This document shows, piece after piece, positions 1 through 12,985 of a stretch of DNA of 64,000 nt; within the stretch, counting starts at the first letter, position 1; each line of letters begins with the position of its first letter. The translations under genes were made by a program, and so were the position numbers. Source of the DNA: Nemophila menziesii. Its lineage: Eukaryota > Streptophyta > Magnoliopsida > Boraginales > Hydrophyllaceae. The stretch spans positions 18,661,001-18,725,000 of the forward strand of contig JARWIR010000018.1 of NCBI GenBank assembly GCA_029959085.1, read 5' to 3'. The notes below the pieces were generated by a model. That model saw nothing but the letters and a program-made list of their open reading frames with translations. It searched no databases and was not told where the DNA came from.

Positions 1-1378
1 GGCGCCAAAAACTTGGTGGGGACAAAGGTGTGATAAAATAATAGATAAATAAAGACAATAATAAAGAGCACACACCCTTGAGAACCACGGAACTCACTGC
101 AAGTATCAACGATCGTTTGCAAGTTTTGAATGATAAGTTAAGTTTGTTCGCAGGGATTTGGTCCGTTAGATCTACTTATATTTAACAAGCGTAGATGAAT
201 TTAGATGTTTAGAATAAAATATAAGATAAGAGGAATAAATATCTAATATGAAATAAACAAACATGAATGCAGATAAATAAATATGAATGTAAGTCTAATA
301 GATTAGGGTCACTAATATGAGTCTATTTTACTAAGTTGTTATTCTAACCTGTCACGGATTAAGCATTATATATTAACCAGGATTCTAAATTCTACCTAGC
401 CTCTATTAGTCTTAGGAGCAACCTCTCCACTACTAGGATTCCTGAGTAATGATTGGTGGTTAAATCAAACCTTTATGGCTATCTAGTTAGGCAAAGGATC
501 AAAGCTAGACGATTATGTGGTGTTGTCAATAACTAAGAATAGTCCTAAGATTGGCCAAATCTAGGGTTGTCACAATAAGTCAAAACACATAATAACAATA
601 TACGCCAAGCTCAAATCAATTAAAATAACAAATAGTATTATGAAATTTAAGACAAAATAATAACTCAACAAATAAAAGTAAAACTTACAGAGTAAAAGCT
701 TAGAAATATGGTTGAGCATAAATCTATAGCTAAATACCCTAAATATAGAGAAGGTGAGATGTAGAAGAGGAGTTTGTCACTCTCCAACTTCTTCTTCTTG
801 TCTTCCTCTATAGGTCATCTTGCTTCTTGGATGAATAGCTTGATTCTAAGGATGCTGAGAGAATACAAATAAGGACTAAGCCTAAGCTTCAAACTGAGCA
901 AGGACATGTTTACAATGGTATAAGGGTGTATTTATAGGTGTTTAGGAACCCTAATTCGTTTTCTTGAAGGAGAAGGTAAATAGTGGACTCCTAACCCAAC
1001 TCAAATTTGTAACCCTAAAACATGAAATCAGGCCCGTTTTTGTTTTGGTCCTAACAACTTAAATTCTTATGCGTTTTATGCGTATGAGTAGTCTAAATTC
1101 ATCGTCTCGGAAAGATATTTAACTTTGCTCTTGATCGTTTCTCCAAATTCCCCACCTATTTTGAGATATAAGCTAATTTGTGGTCGTAGGTGTTGAAATT
1201 CAGATTTATGGCAGTTTTTCCTTTTTCATATTTTAGCTTTTCTTTCCTTATCTCCAATTACCATGCTTATCTTCTTTACTTATCTCTTAGTCTTAGACTT
1301 GGAATATAATTAATCTCCATAATTATCTTTAAAGCTTCACACTAAATAAATAATTAAACCCAATATGCTCTAAAAATA
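1..1378 (-). mobile_element. Gypsy LTR, family 1 (partial, minus strand)
   Basis: Bases 1-7 (ggcgcca) are the outer end of a minus-strand primer binding site matching the 3' end of plant tRNA-Asp. The LTR begins at 14 with tggtgggg (the complement of an LTR ending in CA). The sequence then runs closely parallel to the complete minus-strand LTR at 51817-53314, but breaks off after gctctaaaaa near 1378, losing roughly the last 130 bp. The internal part of this element lies outside the window to the left. LTR length and the Asp primer site suggest an Athila/Tat-type Ty3/gypsy element; the lineage is inferred. Confidence 0.85.
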
Positions 1379-1730
1379 TTAAGCATATAGAAATATCAGT
1401 TCTTCCCTTAATGAAAGCATTAATTACGTAAGTTTAGCGGATTCCCTAGCGAGATTCAAGTATAGCTCATATATGCGTCTTAATCTTATTAGTCTATAAA
1501 TTAGTTTGTTGCGTCTAGTCTTTTAATATTTAAAAATGAAGAAAATACATTATTCATTTCTTTTTGCAATTATATCTACTTATGATTTAAACAAATTTAT
1601 CTTACCTCGCAATCCCAGTGGAGACGATAATCCCGATTTTAATTATCTATTACTTGGAATGACCCGTACACTTGCGGTCTGTGGATCCTTTTATTTATTG
1701 CTTAATTTTATCACACCCCAGGACCCACCA
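1379..1730 (+). mobile_element. Gypsy LTR 3' end, family 2 (fragment)
   Basis: The stretch from about 1600 (cctcgcaatcccagtggaga) to 1730 (ggacccacca) matches the last part of the LTR at 54257-55780, including the shared words gataatcccg, acttgcggtctgtggatcc and gacccacca. It ends exactly where that LTR ends, but no primer binding site follows. It is therefore a truncated LTR end butted against the oppositely oriented family 1 LTR. A short reading frame at 1536-1787 inside it is not considered a gene. Confidence 0.7.
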
Positions 1731-1732
1731 CC

Positions 1733-2064
1733 TCATCGTACTGAAGGACCTTCTAGATCGAGATGGGATCGACTGAAAACCCTTTAATTTCCTTTTTCTT
1801 TTATGCATCTGTAATATAAATCTATTTTTCACTCTAAAAAGGACATTAATTATTTTTTATATTAGAAGATGTCAAGTTTTTTAAATGCCTTGTCAATCTT
1901 TGGCCTTTTAAATTGCCTAAGCCGATTTTACAATATTGATTAATATTATTCCAAAGTCTACTTGTTTAAACTATTAAACAAATAATTTTTTTATAGAGTG
2001 CAAAAATACATAAACACGTTATTTTTCATATAGTGAATACTCGAATATAGGAAGAAACGCTAGA
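1733..2064. repeat. Direct repeat copy 1 (flank of tRNA-Asn)
   Basis: About 330 bp from tcgtactgaaggacctt to aaacgctaga recur at 2446-2776 with few differences. The copy stops seven bases into the 3' end of the tRNA-Asn gene sequence (cgctaga), so it duplicates the downstream flank of the tRNA and a stub of the gene. Its left end abuts the family 2 LTR end at 1730. Confidence 0.85.
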
Positions 2065-2445
2065 GCATACCTCATTATTGTTATCCATGGAAAAATATAT
2101 ATTGGAGGAATGATTATAAATTCATTCTTGCTTCAAGTTTCTTTATTTAGACATGACATAACTACTCGTTACAACAAGTAAAATTGACTCAAATGAGTAC
2201 TATCTTTCTTCTTCATCTCCTTTTTTAAATGAATCACTTCATTTGACATTTTAAAAGTTATTTTTGATTGATTTATGGAACGTATTCGCCTTCTTTCTCC
2301 AACGTATATCGGTTGTACCTGCAAACGGTGAAGGTCTAGTAGTGTTTGTACCTTCTTGTTGGTTAGATTCTATTTCATGTTGCTCTAGGTATGCTAGGTA
2401 GGACCTCAATGTTAGTTGGATTCAGTTGGAATATCACTAATGGGA
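2065..2445. other. Single-copy spacer, nothing recognised
   Basis: This is AT-rich sequence between the two direct repeats. I see no coding similarity, RNA gene or transposon terminus. Confidence 0.5.
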
Positions 2446-2776
2446 TCATCATACTGAAGGACCTTCAGATCGAGATGGGATCGACTGAAAACTCTTTAAT
2501 TTCCTTTCTCTTTTATGCATCCGTAATATAAATCTATTTTTCACTCTGAAAAGGACATTAATTAGTTTTTCTTTTAGAAGATGTCAAGTTTTTTAAATGC
2601 CTTGTCAATCTTTGGCCTTTAAAATTGCCTAAGCCGATTTCACAATATTGATTAATATTATTCCAAAGTCTACTTGTTTAACCTATTAAAGAAATAATTT
2701 TTTTATAGAGTGCAAAAATACATAAACACGTTATTTTTCATATAGTGAATACTCGAATATAAAAAGAAACGCTAGA
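2446..2776. repeat. Direct repeat copy 2, joined to intact tRNA-Asn
   Basis: This is the second copy of the 330-bp repeat at 1733-2064. Here it runs without a break into the complete tRNA-Asn gene, so this is the parental arrangement and copy 1 is the duplicate. Confidence 0.85.
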
Positions 2777-2793
2777 AGGAGGGGTCGAACCTC

Positions 2794-2826
<33 letters not shown>

Positions 2827-2843
2827 AACTGAGCTATTCCAGC
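2770..2843 (-). tRNA. trnN-GUU: tRNA-Asn (GUU)
   Basis: Read on the minus strand the 74-base sequence starts GCTGGAATAGCTCAGTTGG and ends CTTCTAGCG. It folds as a normal cloverleaf: the acceptor stem pairs GCTGGAA with TTCTAGC with one mismatch, the D arm contains the A box TAGCTCAGTTGG, and the anticodon stem-loop has GTT in CTGTTAACC. The T arm GGAGGTTCGACCCCTCC holds the B box GGTTCGACC. No CCA is encoded and no intron is present, as expected for a nuclear plant gene. A T-rich stretch suitable for Pol III termination is not immediately obvious downstream; the duplicated flank lies there. Confidence 0.96.
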
Positions 2844-4046
2844 AAACATTATAAATTTATGGAAACGTTTTAATGTAATGGTCATAACAAAAAAAGTCTC
2901 GCCAAATATAGGATTGTAATTTTTTTTTGTCAAAAGGATTGTAAACTAATTGAATGACTCAAGTAATAAATATACAAACTTGTTTGTTAAACTTTTTGAG
3001 TTGAGCTCTAATTTTAATAAGTCGGCCAAAATTATTTAAAACTTGTTTGTTTAATTTATCGAACAATTTTTTTAACTGAATTCGAGTTATTCATGAACAA
3101 TTTGTTCTTTTATGGTTGAAATAGAATTTTAATGAAAAGATGATAATGGATAAAGTATGTGGTATGAAATATGATATTAATCAAAAATATATTCTAAAAA
3201 AATAAAAATAAGTTCAAGTTAATATATTAGGTTTATTAGTAATAATAATTATAATTATAATTATAATATATATGATAAATAAAATATTAGTTTAAAAATC
3301 ATAAATATAAATGAGCAGCTAACGAACAAGATAAAACAAACTAGTATTCTTAACAAACGAGTTCGTACAATTTTTTGTTTATTTTTAAAAACAAACAAGT
3401 CTTAATGAGTTGTTTGAGTTTCTTGAGCCGAGTTTGAACGACTCATGAGCGGCTTGATTCATTTACAACCTAGACAAATATAATACAATTATTACTAGCG
3501 TTTTTACTAGACAAGTTTCTCATTATATTATCAACCTCCAAATTATATAAAAAAGTTTATGGACCATTCATATATCATGGCCTGATTCTTTAAAAATTAA
3601 CCTCAACATATTGGTCGAATCTTAAAACCATATCACCAACCCAACCCCATGTACAAACTCATTAGTCATTATCTCACCATTAAATTTAAAAACTAAGCGA
3701 CAATCTCTAAATCTTCTATAGTTTCTCATCTTGATCTATGCTTTTAACCATGAAATATACAATTTCTTTCGCACCATATGATATTGACACATATTGCAAA
3801 CACATTTTTCAATTTTTTTTTAATCTTTATAACGCTTTTTATGGTGTTTTTCGAACATATACCAGTTTATCAATAATCCCATAATGTTATTTTAAATGGA
3901 CTACCATGTATATTTCTTTTGGACACGGACTACCATGTTTTTGAAAGTTTGCTTTCTATGTCTTCTCTGTGAACACAGTGTTCTAAAAAGGTGATTCCGG
4001 TCTTCGCATACGAAGATAGCAAAACTTACTAATGTTTTGTTTTTTG
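2844..4046. other. AT-rich intergenic DNA, possible old transposon
   Basis: There is no gene. Words such as gagccgagtttgaacgactc and gcggcttgattcatttacaa (3425-3470) resemble the ends of widespread plant DNA transposons whose termini are rich in 'gctcgattcgtttacaacc', but I cannot define both ends. Nothing else is recognised. Confidence 0.35.
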
Positions 4047-5686
<1,640 letters not shown>

Positions 5687-5908
5687 CTCACAATATGTGT
5701 TTAATTTCATCCCCAAGAAAAAGACGACATGTGTATCATATACATTAACCATATAATGAATATATGTTTAACTCGAATTTTATAATCTCATTATATCGTA
5801 TGAAATTGATTGAAGGTATTTTAATCACAAATATGCTCATCAAATTTCTTTGTGTTGAAGAATCCTTTTAATCTTGAGAACAACACTTATGTATGAACCC
5901 TAGGATTA

Positions 5909-5959
5909 AATTTCTGTTTTATTGCATTTGGGATTATTAAATGCAATAAAACAGAAATT
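5909..5959. repeat. Perfect 21-bp inverted repeat with 9-base loop
   Basis: The left arm 5909-5929 (aatttctgttttattgcattt without its last base) is exactly complementary to the right arm 5939-5959. The loop is gggattatt. It lies just upstream of a LINE fragment and downstream of the old LTR. It may be a MITE remnant or a foldback formed at a repair junction; no function is shown. Confidence 0.9.
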
Positions 5960-5974
5960 CATCCTTACTCTGGC

Positions 5975-7314
5975 CAAGTATAGCGTTTCCCTTCGTAATT
6001 TGGATTGTCGCCCTACCGTGGGTTCACGTTACGGAAACTGATACATAAGTGTCTAGTCCTAAAGTTGCGGAATGTTTCAACCAAAATACGTCTAATTGGA
6101 ACTTTGACACGCTTTACAAATTTTGTTTTAGTCGTGATATCTAAAACATTAGGAAGATACCTATATTATAGTTGGATAAATATGATACGATCATATGGCC
6201 AGAAACGAAAGACGGTATCTATACGACTAAATCAGGTTATCATCGATTAATGCATAAGGAACTCGAAAAAGAAGGTCAGTCATCTAAGGAAGGTGAAAAC
6301 TTTAATAAAAAAAATAGGGGATATGATTTGGAGATCGAATGTACCTTTGAAAATCAGGAATTTTATTTGGAAATTTTTTAATAATGCTATTCCTACAAAG
6401 GCGAATCTGAAGAAGAGGAAATGTCTAGAAACTGACACTTGTGAATGGTGCGAAGCCGAAGCAGAATCCATCGAACACATCTTCATCAAGCGTCCTTTTA
6501 GTAAAGGTGTCTGGGCAACAGTCAACCGCAATGTAAGATTGAGGATAACTTCGAAGAGAAGGTAGGAGATTGGATACAAGATACGATTATGGGACAGAAA
6601 ACTGGTCACGGCCACAATTTTTGGTACGCTGTGGAATATTTGGAAAGCTGGAACGAAAGATTTTTATGAGAAAAAAGAATGAAATATTTGGGAAATCAAT
6701 GACCGGACTAAAAACCTTTTGAAATATTTTTTGGTGATAATGTTGGGGTGTGAAGGGGGATAGAGTCAAGAGAATTATGGTGATAAAGATCTTACAAGAA
6801 ACAATGAGGTTTTAAATGACGAGGCAAATATCATTTGGCTTAGTGGCATTTCATTCCGTAAATCGTAGGAGCCAGCTAGCATGGTGTCAATTGCTATCAA
6901 TAAACACGGTGAAATTAAACATAAGATTACTAGGAGTGGTAAGCTAAGTTCTGTCGTAAATGTAGAAATATGGGTCGTTCTTTTGGCCATGAGGTTTGCA
7001 ACAAATCTCAACATACATTGTTGCTCATTCTACTCTAATAACCTTTAAATCATTCAAGGTATTTTGTTAAAAAAGGAAATTAACTTGAAAATTTGCCCAA
7101 CGCTCAACGAGGCTTGGAGGTGGATGAATCGATTCCTTTGATAGAAAATTGTGTACATCAAGTAAGAACTCAATGGTATAGCGGATAAACTTGCTAAGTG
7201 CATTAGACTTAACATGGATTTCTTTAGTAACTTGATTCATATTTGTAATAACAAGGGTATTGATTACCATTTGCTTTGTTCTTGTTTTAATGACAAAAAA
7301 AAAAAAAAAAAAAA
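5975..7314 (+). pseudogene. LINE ORF2 3' remnant (zf-RVT, RNase H) with poly(A)
   Basis: This is a 5'-truncated plant L1 non-LTR retrotransposon. Broken frames give the segment before the zinc-finger (TIIWPETKDG, YTTKSGYHRL), then the zf-RVT domain: VPLKIRNFIWKFFNNAIPTK, a CEWC pair and ESIEHIFIKRPFSKGVWATV (a C-x2-C...H...C-like cluster with the last cysteine replaced by arginine). RNase H-like sequence follows at about 6870-7050 (SMVSIAINKHGEI, NVEIWVVLLAMRFATNLN). Several stops and frame changes make it non-functional. It ends with an A20 tract at 7295-7314, a retroposition hallmark, only 155 bp before the PPR start codon. The 5' boundary is approximate and I found no target duplication. 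Confidence 0.8.
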
Positions 7315-7468
7315 TTCTTATAAGAATCTCGTTACCTGTCTCGGATAGAAACTGAGTATTCCATTTATCAAAGTGTGGAGTGATTTTCTTTCTTATTTTC
7401 TCAAGAATTTATAGTTTCGGATCCAAACAAAAGCAAAAGGGAAAAATCTTACTGAGTGCGTCTATAGG
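7315..7468 (+). promoter_or_regulatory. Proximal upstream region of the PPR gene
   Basis: Only 154 bp separate the LINE poly(A) from the PPR ATG. This stretch must hold the 5' leader and perhaps the core promoter, unless transcription starts within the LINE. I see tatagtttcgg at about 7410 but no clear TATA box. The assignment rests on position, not on motifs. Confidence 0.4.
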
Positions 7469-10072
7469 ATGTGGAGAAGAAGAGGTGTGTGTATAATCAA
7501 ACACCAAAATCTTCGCGAACTATTCTTTTCATCGCAACAAGAATCACCACCAAGCCTTTACTCATTCCTTCAACCATCAATTTTCGCACTAAAAACAGTA
7601 CCCTTAAACCCTCCCCACGATCCCACGCCACCACCATCACCACTATCCAACAGCAAATCCCCATTAACCCATGACCAGAAAACCAATTTAGAATCTACTT
7701 TACATCTCTCTTTAACAACTCATGAAACAGATGAAGCTTGGAAATCATTCAAGACTCTTACAAACCATTCTTCTTTACCAAGTAAGTTCCTCGCAAATCT
7801 AATGATTACCCATTTGAGTTCTTGTTGTGATTCACTTAATCTCAAAAGGGGTTTCGCTTCCGTCGTTTATTTTATCGAAAAGGACCCAAAATCATTGGAA
7901 AATGAAAGTATTGCGTCTCTGATGGATAATATGAAGATTGCTAATACTGCTGCACCTGCTTTTGCTTTGGTTAAATGTATGTTCAAGAATAGGTTTTTTG
8001 TTCCTTTTAGTGTTTGGGGTGGAGCTTTGATTGACATATGTAGAAAGAATGGAAGTTTTGTACCCTTTTTGCGAGTTTTTAATGAAAATTGTGCGATATG
8101 TTTGGATGAGAAGTTAAGTTTTATGAAACCTGATTTGGAAGCTTGTAATGCTGCATTAGAAGGGTCTTGCCTTGAGCTTGAATCAGTTAGTGATGCTGAA
8201 AAAGTGGTGGAAATCATGTCAGTTTTGGGAATTAAGCCAGATGAATATAGTTTTGGATTGCTTGGGTATTTGTACGCAGTGAAAGGGATTAACGAGAAAA
8301 TTGTTGAATTAGAAATTCTAATGAGTAGGTTTGGTTTTTCAGATAAAAGAATTTTCGTTAGTAAATTAATTAAAGGATATTTAAAAATAGGTAATCTAGA
8401 ATCAGTTCTGAGAACCATTTTACGTAGTATAAGTGAAGCAGATGAAAAAGGTTTAAACTTTACCGAAGATACTTACAGTGAAATAGTGAAAGGTTTTCTC
8501 AAAATTGGGAGTATTAAGGACTTATCGAATCTAATAATCGAAGCTCAAAAATTGGAATCTTTATCTATTACAGTTGAAAAATCAATCGGCTATGGAATTA
8601 TCACAGCTTGTGTAAATCTCGGATTATTAGACAAAGCACACAATGTGCTCGATGAAATGCACGCTCAAGTAGCTCCAATTGGACTTGGTGTATATGTATC
8701 GATATTAAAAGCTTATATTAAAGAGCAACGTACAGCTGAAGCAGCTCAATTAGTTACGGAAATAAATAACGCAGGTCTTGAACTTGATTTTAATAGTTAC
8801 GATGCTTTAATTGAAGCTTCAATGTCTTGTCAAGATTTTCAATCTGCATTTTCTTTGTTTCGGGATATGAGAGAAGCTAGAAAAGTTGAATTAAAAACGA
8901 GTTATCTCACCATAATGACAGGTTTGATATTTTTTTCACAATTGTAGGCGTTATAGTTTTCAATAGCTCAAATTTATAATTTTTTATTTTTTGTAAATTA
9001 ATTATGAATTTTTAAATATTTTTTAGATTTTTTAAACATTTTTTTGAATTAATTATGATTTTTAAACAATTGTTTTTGATTTTTTAATGATTTTGTAAAT
9101 TACTTATGATTTTTTAAATATTTTTTAGATCATTTAGACATTTTTGTGAATTAATTATGAATTTTTAAACATTTTTATTTTATTTTTAATCATTTTGTAA
9201 ATTAATTATGAATTTTTAAATATTTTTCAGATTTTTTAAACATTTTTGTGAATTAATTATGAATTTTTATACATTTTTTAATCATTTTGTAAATTAATGA
9301 TGAATTTTTAAATATTTTTTACATTTTTTAAACATTTTTGTGAGTTAATTATAAATTTTTAATCATTTTGTAAATTAATTATGAATTTTAGATATTTTTA
9401 GATTTTGTAAACATTTTTGTGAATTAATTATGAATTTTTAAACATTTTGTAAATTAATTATGAATTTTTAAATTTTAAATATTTTTGTTAATTGATTATG
9501 TATTTTTATTTTTTGTGATTAATTAAGGTTTAACGGAAAATCATCGCCCCGAGCTTATGGCGGCGTTTTTAGACGAAGTAGTGGGGGACCCAAGAATAGA
9601 AATCGGGACCCACGATTGGAATTCGATAATTCATGCTTTTTGTAAGACTGGACGGCTTGAAGATGCACGAAGGACTTTTAGGAGGATGTGTTTTCTTGAA
9701 TTTGAACCAAATGGTCAAACGTATTTGTCACTTATTAATGGGTTTGTGACTGCGCAAAGATATTTTAATGTTTTGATGTTATGGAATGAAGTGAGAAGAA
9801 AGTTAATGGTTGAAGGGGAGAGAAAATTTGTATTGGATAGTAGTTTGGTTGATGCGTTTTTGTATGCATTAGTTAAAGGTGGTTTCTTTGATGCGGTTAT
9901 GCAAGTTGTTGAGAAATCTCAAGAAGTGAGAATTTTTGTTGATAAATGGAGGTATAAGCAAGCGTTTATGGAGACTCATAAGAAGCTTAAGGTGGAGAGA
10001 TTAAGGAAAAGAAGTTTTAAGAAAATGGAAGCTCTTATTGCGTTTAAAAATTGGGCTGGTTTGAGTACATGA
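7469..10072 (+). CDS. P-class pentatricopeptide repeat protein (2 exons)
   Basis: Exon 1 is 7469-8921 and exon 2 is 9528-10072. A GT-AG intron (8922-9527) splits the glycine codon in ATGACAG|GTTTAACGG, and joining gives 665 codons without a stop. The protein is similar to the Arabidopsis At1g69290-type family; this is recognised from memory of the conserved end, not searched. The first ~25 residues (MWRRRGVC..., basic and rich in Ser) suggest an organelle targeting peptide. PPR-like helical pairs are clearest at about residues 333-366, 371-405, 406-440, 441-476, 513-547 (THDWNSIIHAFCKTGRLEDA) and 548-583. The C-terminal block (KWRYKQAFMETHKKLK, MEALIAFKNWAGL) is a signature of this subgroup. 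There is no DYW or E domain, so it is P class, expected to bind organellar RNA. The target is unknown. It is the only intact host protein gene here. Confidence 0.93.
8965..9500. repeat. AT-rich tandem repeats filling the PPR intron
   Basis: The intron is built from alternating words, gtaaattaattatgaattttt, aaatattttttagatttttt and aaacatttttgtgaattaat, repeated about six times with a combined period near 105-120 bp and several shorter, deleted units. Composition is almost wholly A and T. The donor (8922) and acceptor (9526-9527) lie outside the array. Confidence 0.85.
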
Positions 10073-10879
10073 ATGTTTATATATGGATATTGCAATTTTG
10101 TAATGGTGTTGAATACTAAAATTAATTGTAAGATAACTAAATCAAATACCTTGCTTGCTAATTTTGTTTTAATATAAGCTACACAAGACAGAGAAAGGGT
10201 AATGCCATTTAATCTAGCCTCGATCATTAGTTATTGTAGATGGTGAAAAATTAGTACATCAAGGCTATTGAAATGATGAAATCCATTATTTACTGACATA
10301 TATGTATTTTGAGTTTTTGTTTTGAATTATTGATTTTCTAGTTATTGATTCTTGTGGAAAGTCTTGTAAGGGTACGATCGTCCCAAAAGAAAAAAAAGGT
10401 TCTTGTGGAAAGTCAGCTTGGAGATTCTTATATATTTCAATAGATTTTTCACCTTTTTTTTGGGTTAATAATGTTGTAAATTAATAATTAGTCTTACTAA
10501 ATCAGAACTTCTTTTAAAGGCTCTATTTGATAATCTTATAAACAAAAATTTGACCGTTCATATTACAAATACAGATTATCCTATACCACTGTTTCTCAAA
10601 ATATTTGAAAGGAATAAAAAAGATTTAAAAACAATTTCTTCTATCCAATTTTTTTTTTTTGGACACGTTCTATCCAATTTAAAAGATCCATACATCGGGA
10701 CGTATTTGGCCAAGATGTTTGTCACACCATTAAGTTTTCTTTTAATAAGTAGTATCTTCCACATAGTAAATTTGTCCATCCATTTTTAGATTTCGAAAAT
10801 CATCCGTTAAATTTTTTTAATATCTTGAATAATTTCATAATTGTCAGAATAGAATGAACAATTTTAAAAATTAAGATTT
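10073..10879. other. 3' flank of PPR gene, no further gene
   Basis: This AT-rich region should contain the PPR 3' UTR. Short open frames on both strands at 10550-10789 show no similarity to anything I recognise. No transposon ends were seen. Confidence 0.5.
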
Positions 10880-11470
10880 GTTGCAGATCTCATAACTAAG
10901 AAAATAGCCTAAACTTCACCTTCGATATCACATTTGGCTTTACATCTATTTGTTATTTTATACTTGATTACCCATTGGTTGTCAATTTGATGGATATCGC
11001 GCTTGCTAATTCCCAACTTTTAATAAATGACGCATCATTAAGCCACAACGTATTGACATCATCTTGTAAAATTGTGTTGTTATCTTCTCTAATATCATTT
11101 GACGGATTAGAATCTCAACTGGTTTGATGTCTTGTTCGAAAGAGACCTTTGATAAGAGATTTTATTTTGTCATTGATCTCTCAAATAATAGCCCTTTTAT
11201 TATAGCTTTCCTTATGTTCCAGAGAGTGCAAAAGATAATTGTTGTTACCAATCTTTTATCCTAACCATTTTTGTGTAGCTCTCTATTATTTTTCCAATCA
11301 ATTTTCCAATTTTTTCCGTTGAAACTATGATCGATTTTACATTGTAATTATGAATTTACCAATAAACAAGCGCTAACCGGACATTTGATGAGAATGTGTT
11401 CGACTGATTCAGATTCTACCGCAAGATATTGCTCTATCTTTGCTTCAAAAATTTTGTATACAATATTTAT
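10880..11470 (-). pseudogene. LINE ORF2 3' remnant (zf-RVT/RNase H), minus strand
   Basis: Translation of the minus strand gives AVESESVEHILIKCPVS (end of the zf-RVT zinc finger), then KRLVTTIIFCTLWNIRKAI and further broken pieces toward an RNase H-like region. These match, word for word in places, the plus-strand LINE at 5975-7314 (ESIEHIFIKRPFS, TLWNIWKA), so both come from the same LINE family. Many stops and frameshifts are present and the borders are approximate. Confidence 0.65.
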
Positions 11471-12860
11471 GTTTTGATCACTTTCATGTTTTTCTTTGGT
11501 CGAGTTCTTGTAATGGAGGGTGGAAGTGAGCTTTTCCTTTTCGCCCCAATGGGCCCAATTCCTTCCTTAGATCGACAGATTTCTGTCAATAATTATATAT
11601 AAACTAAAAAATGTCCCGTACTTGGGGTAAAATGAATTTAAAAGATTATGGTAGATTATGCAAAATTTATAATTAGATTATATATAAAAGAAGTACAAAT
11701 CATTCTATTACTTGTAAAAACTAGCTTAAATATATATCGTTACATATACTCACCATCTTATATATGTATTTATGCATTCCTCTCATAACTCTACAAATAT
11801 AAGATGAATATCTATCCAGTATTTCATTATATTATAAAATATTTATGTATTTCATATATGTATTATAGTTTTGTGCAATATTATACGTGTGTTTTATATA
11901 AAACTTTGTAAAGATTATCATTTTAAAGCTAATTCTAAGGGAAGTCTCGTACCTAAAAGTACTTGGACAAAAATTAATTTAAAAAATTATAATTGATAGT
12001 GTAAAATTCATAAATTAGTTTATATCAATACTTGAATGAAAATCATATATAAAAACGTGTTTCCCTGTAAATATAATCAAATAGTCTTTTTAGAAAAATT
12101 ATTTATTTCGTGTTTATAGTTTTATGGTGTAGTTGATTATAAAAAAATTTAGTATTTAAAAGTAGTTAAGTAAAATTTGATTTTAGATCATAAGTAAATT
12201 TAACCATTTGAATTAACTAAAAAATTTAATAATTATGTTTTATAACCATAAAAATAAAACTTTGTAATAGAAATCATCCCATTTTTGAATTAATACAATG
12301 GGTAGAAGTATACTTCTCAAACCTTTAAAGAACATGGTGATATGGAGGTAGGGTGGAAATTGGATCTGAAATTTTCGATTTCTGATTTTTCTAATATGAA
12401 AATTCCAATTTCAGAAGAGATATTTAATATTCTGAAATTCTAATTTTTGAAAATTTTGGATCAGAATTGGAACTATTTTCAGAATATATTTTCATTTTTT
12501 GGTTTCTGAAAATATTTTCGGTTTTCGTTTTCAAAATATATTTTCAGAAAATGATTTTAGTTTTTTTTTCAATATTTCAGAAAATATGGAAAACATCGAT
12601 TTCACGTTCTCCAATATAATTTTCTAAAGAACTGTTTTCATTTTTTCTAGCCAACACGTTTTTATAAGTATTTTGAAAAACACAGAGAATGAAATCAGAA
12701 AATACCCATTATTTTCACAAACCAAACGGGACTTAATTTTTCAAAATTTTCGGTTTTCCGATCTGATTTTTTTCGATTTTACATTCCAAATATCAAATAA
12801 ATAATAAATTTAAGATAAAAAAATATACAAACGGAAACATTGAAAAGATCAGAACAAACC
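11471..12860. other. AT-rich non-coding DNA
   Basis: I see no gene. From about 12355 to 12790 the sequence is a low-complexity mixture of ttttcngaaa and its complement (for example tgaaaatattttcggttttc), which is weakly self-complementary. Nothing else is identified. Confidence 0.5.
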
Positions 12861-12864
12861 AGTT

Positions 12865-12985
12865 GGGATTAGTTCACTGACCAGAGTCTTGGTCATCCAA
12901 TCTAGTGGTGCAGGTTCGAATCGAATCAATAACTCTGAATCCAAAGTGGAACTCCAATGTAACAAAGAAAAAAGAAATCAAAATA
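12865..12985 (+). mobile_element. SINE-like, tRNA-derived Pol III element (candidate)
   Basis: An A-box-like tagttcactgacc (about 12870) is followed about 43 bases later by a B-box-like ggttcgaatc (12913-12922), with the phrase cttggtcatccaatctagtg between them. This layout is typical of plant tRNA-related SINEs. No tRNA cloverleaf can be formed and no 3' poly(A)/poly(T) tail or target duplication could be fixed, so the assignment is tentative. Confidence 0.4.

Noticed and set aside
9557..10072. Separate small PPR gene starting at ATG 9557
   Set aside because: Consensus splice sites join it in frame to 7469-8921, and the family's conserved C-terminus requires the join. It is exon 2.
10550..10789. 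Overlapping frames on both strands after the PPR gene
   Set aside because: No similarity to known families, no start context, AT-rich; taken as chance.
12865..12985. A tRNA gene
   Set aside because: A- and B-box-like words are present but no acceptor stem or anticodon arm can form; a SINE-like remnant is more likely.
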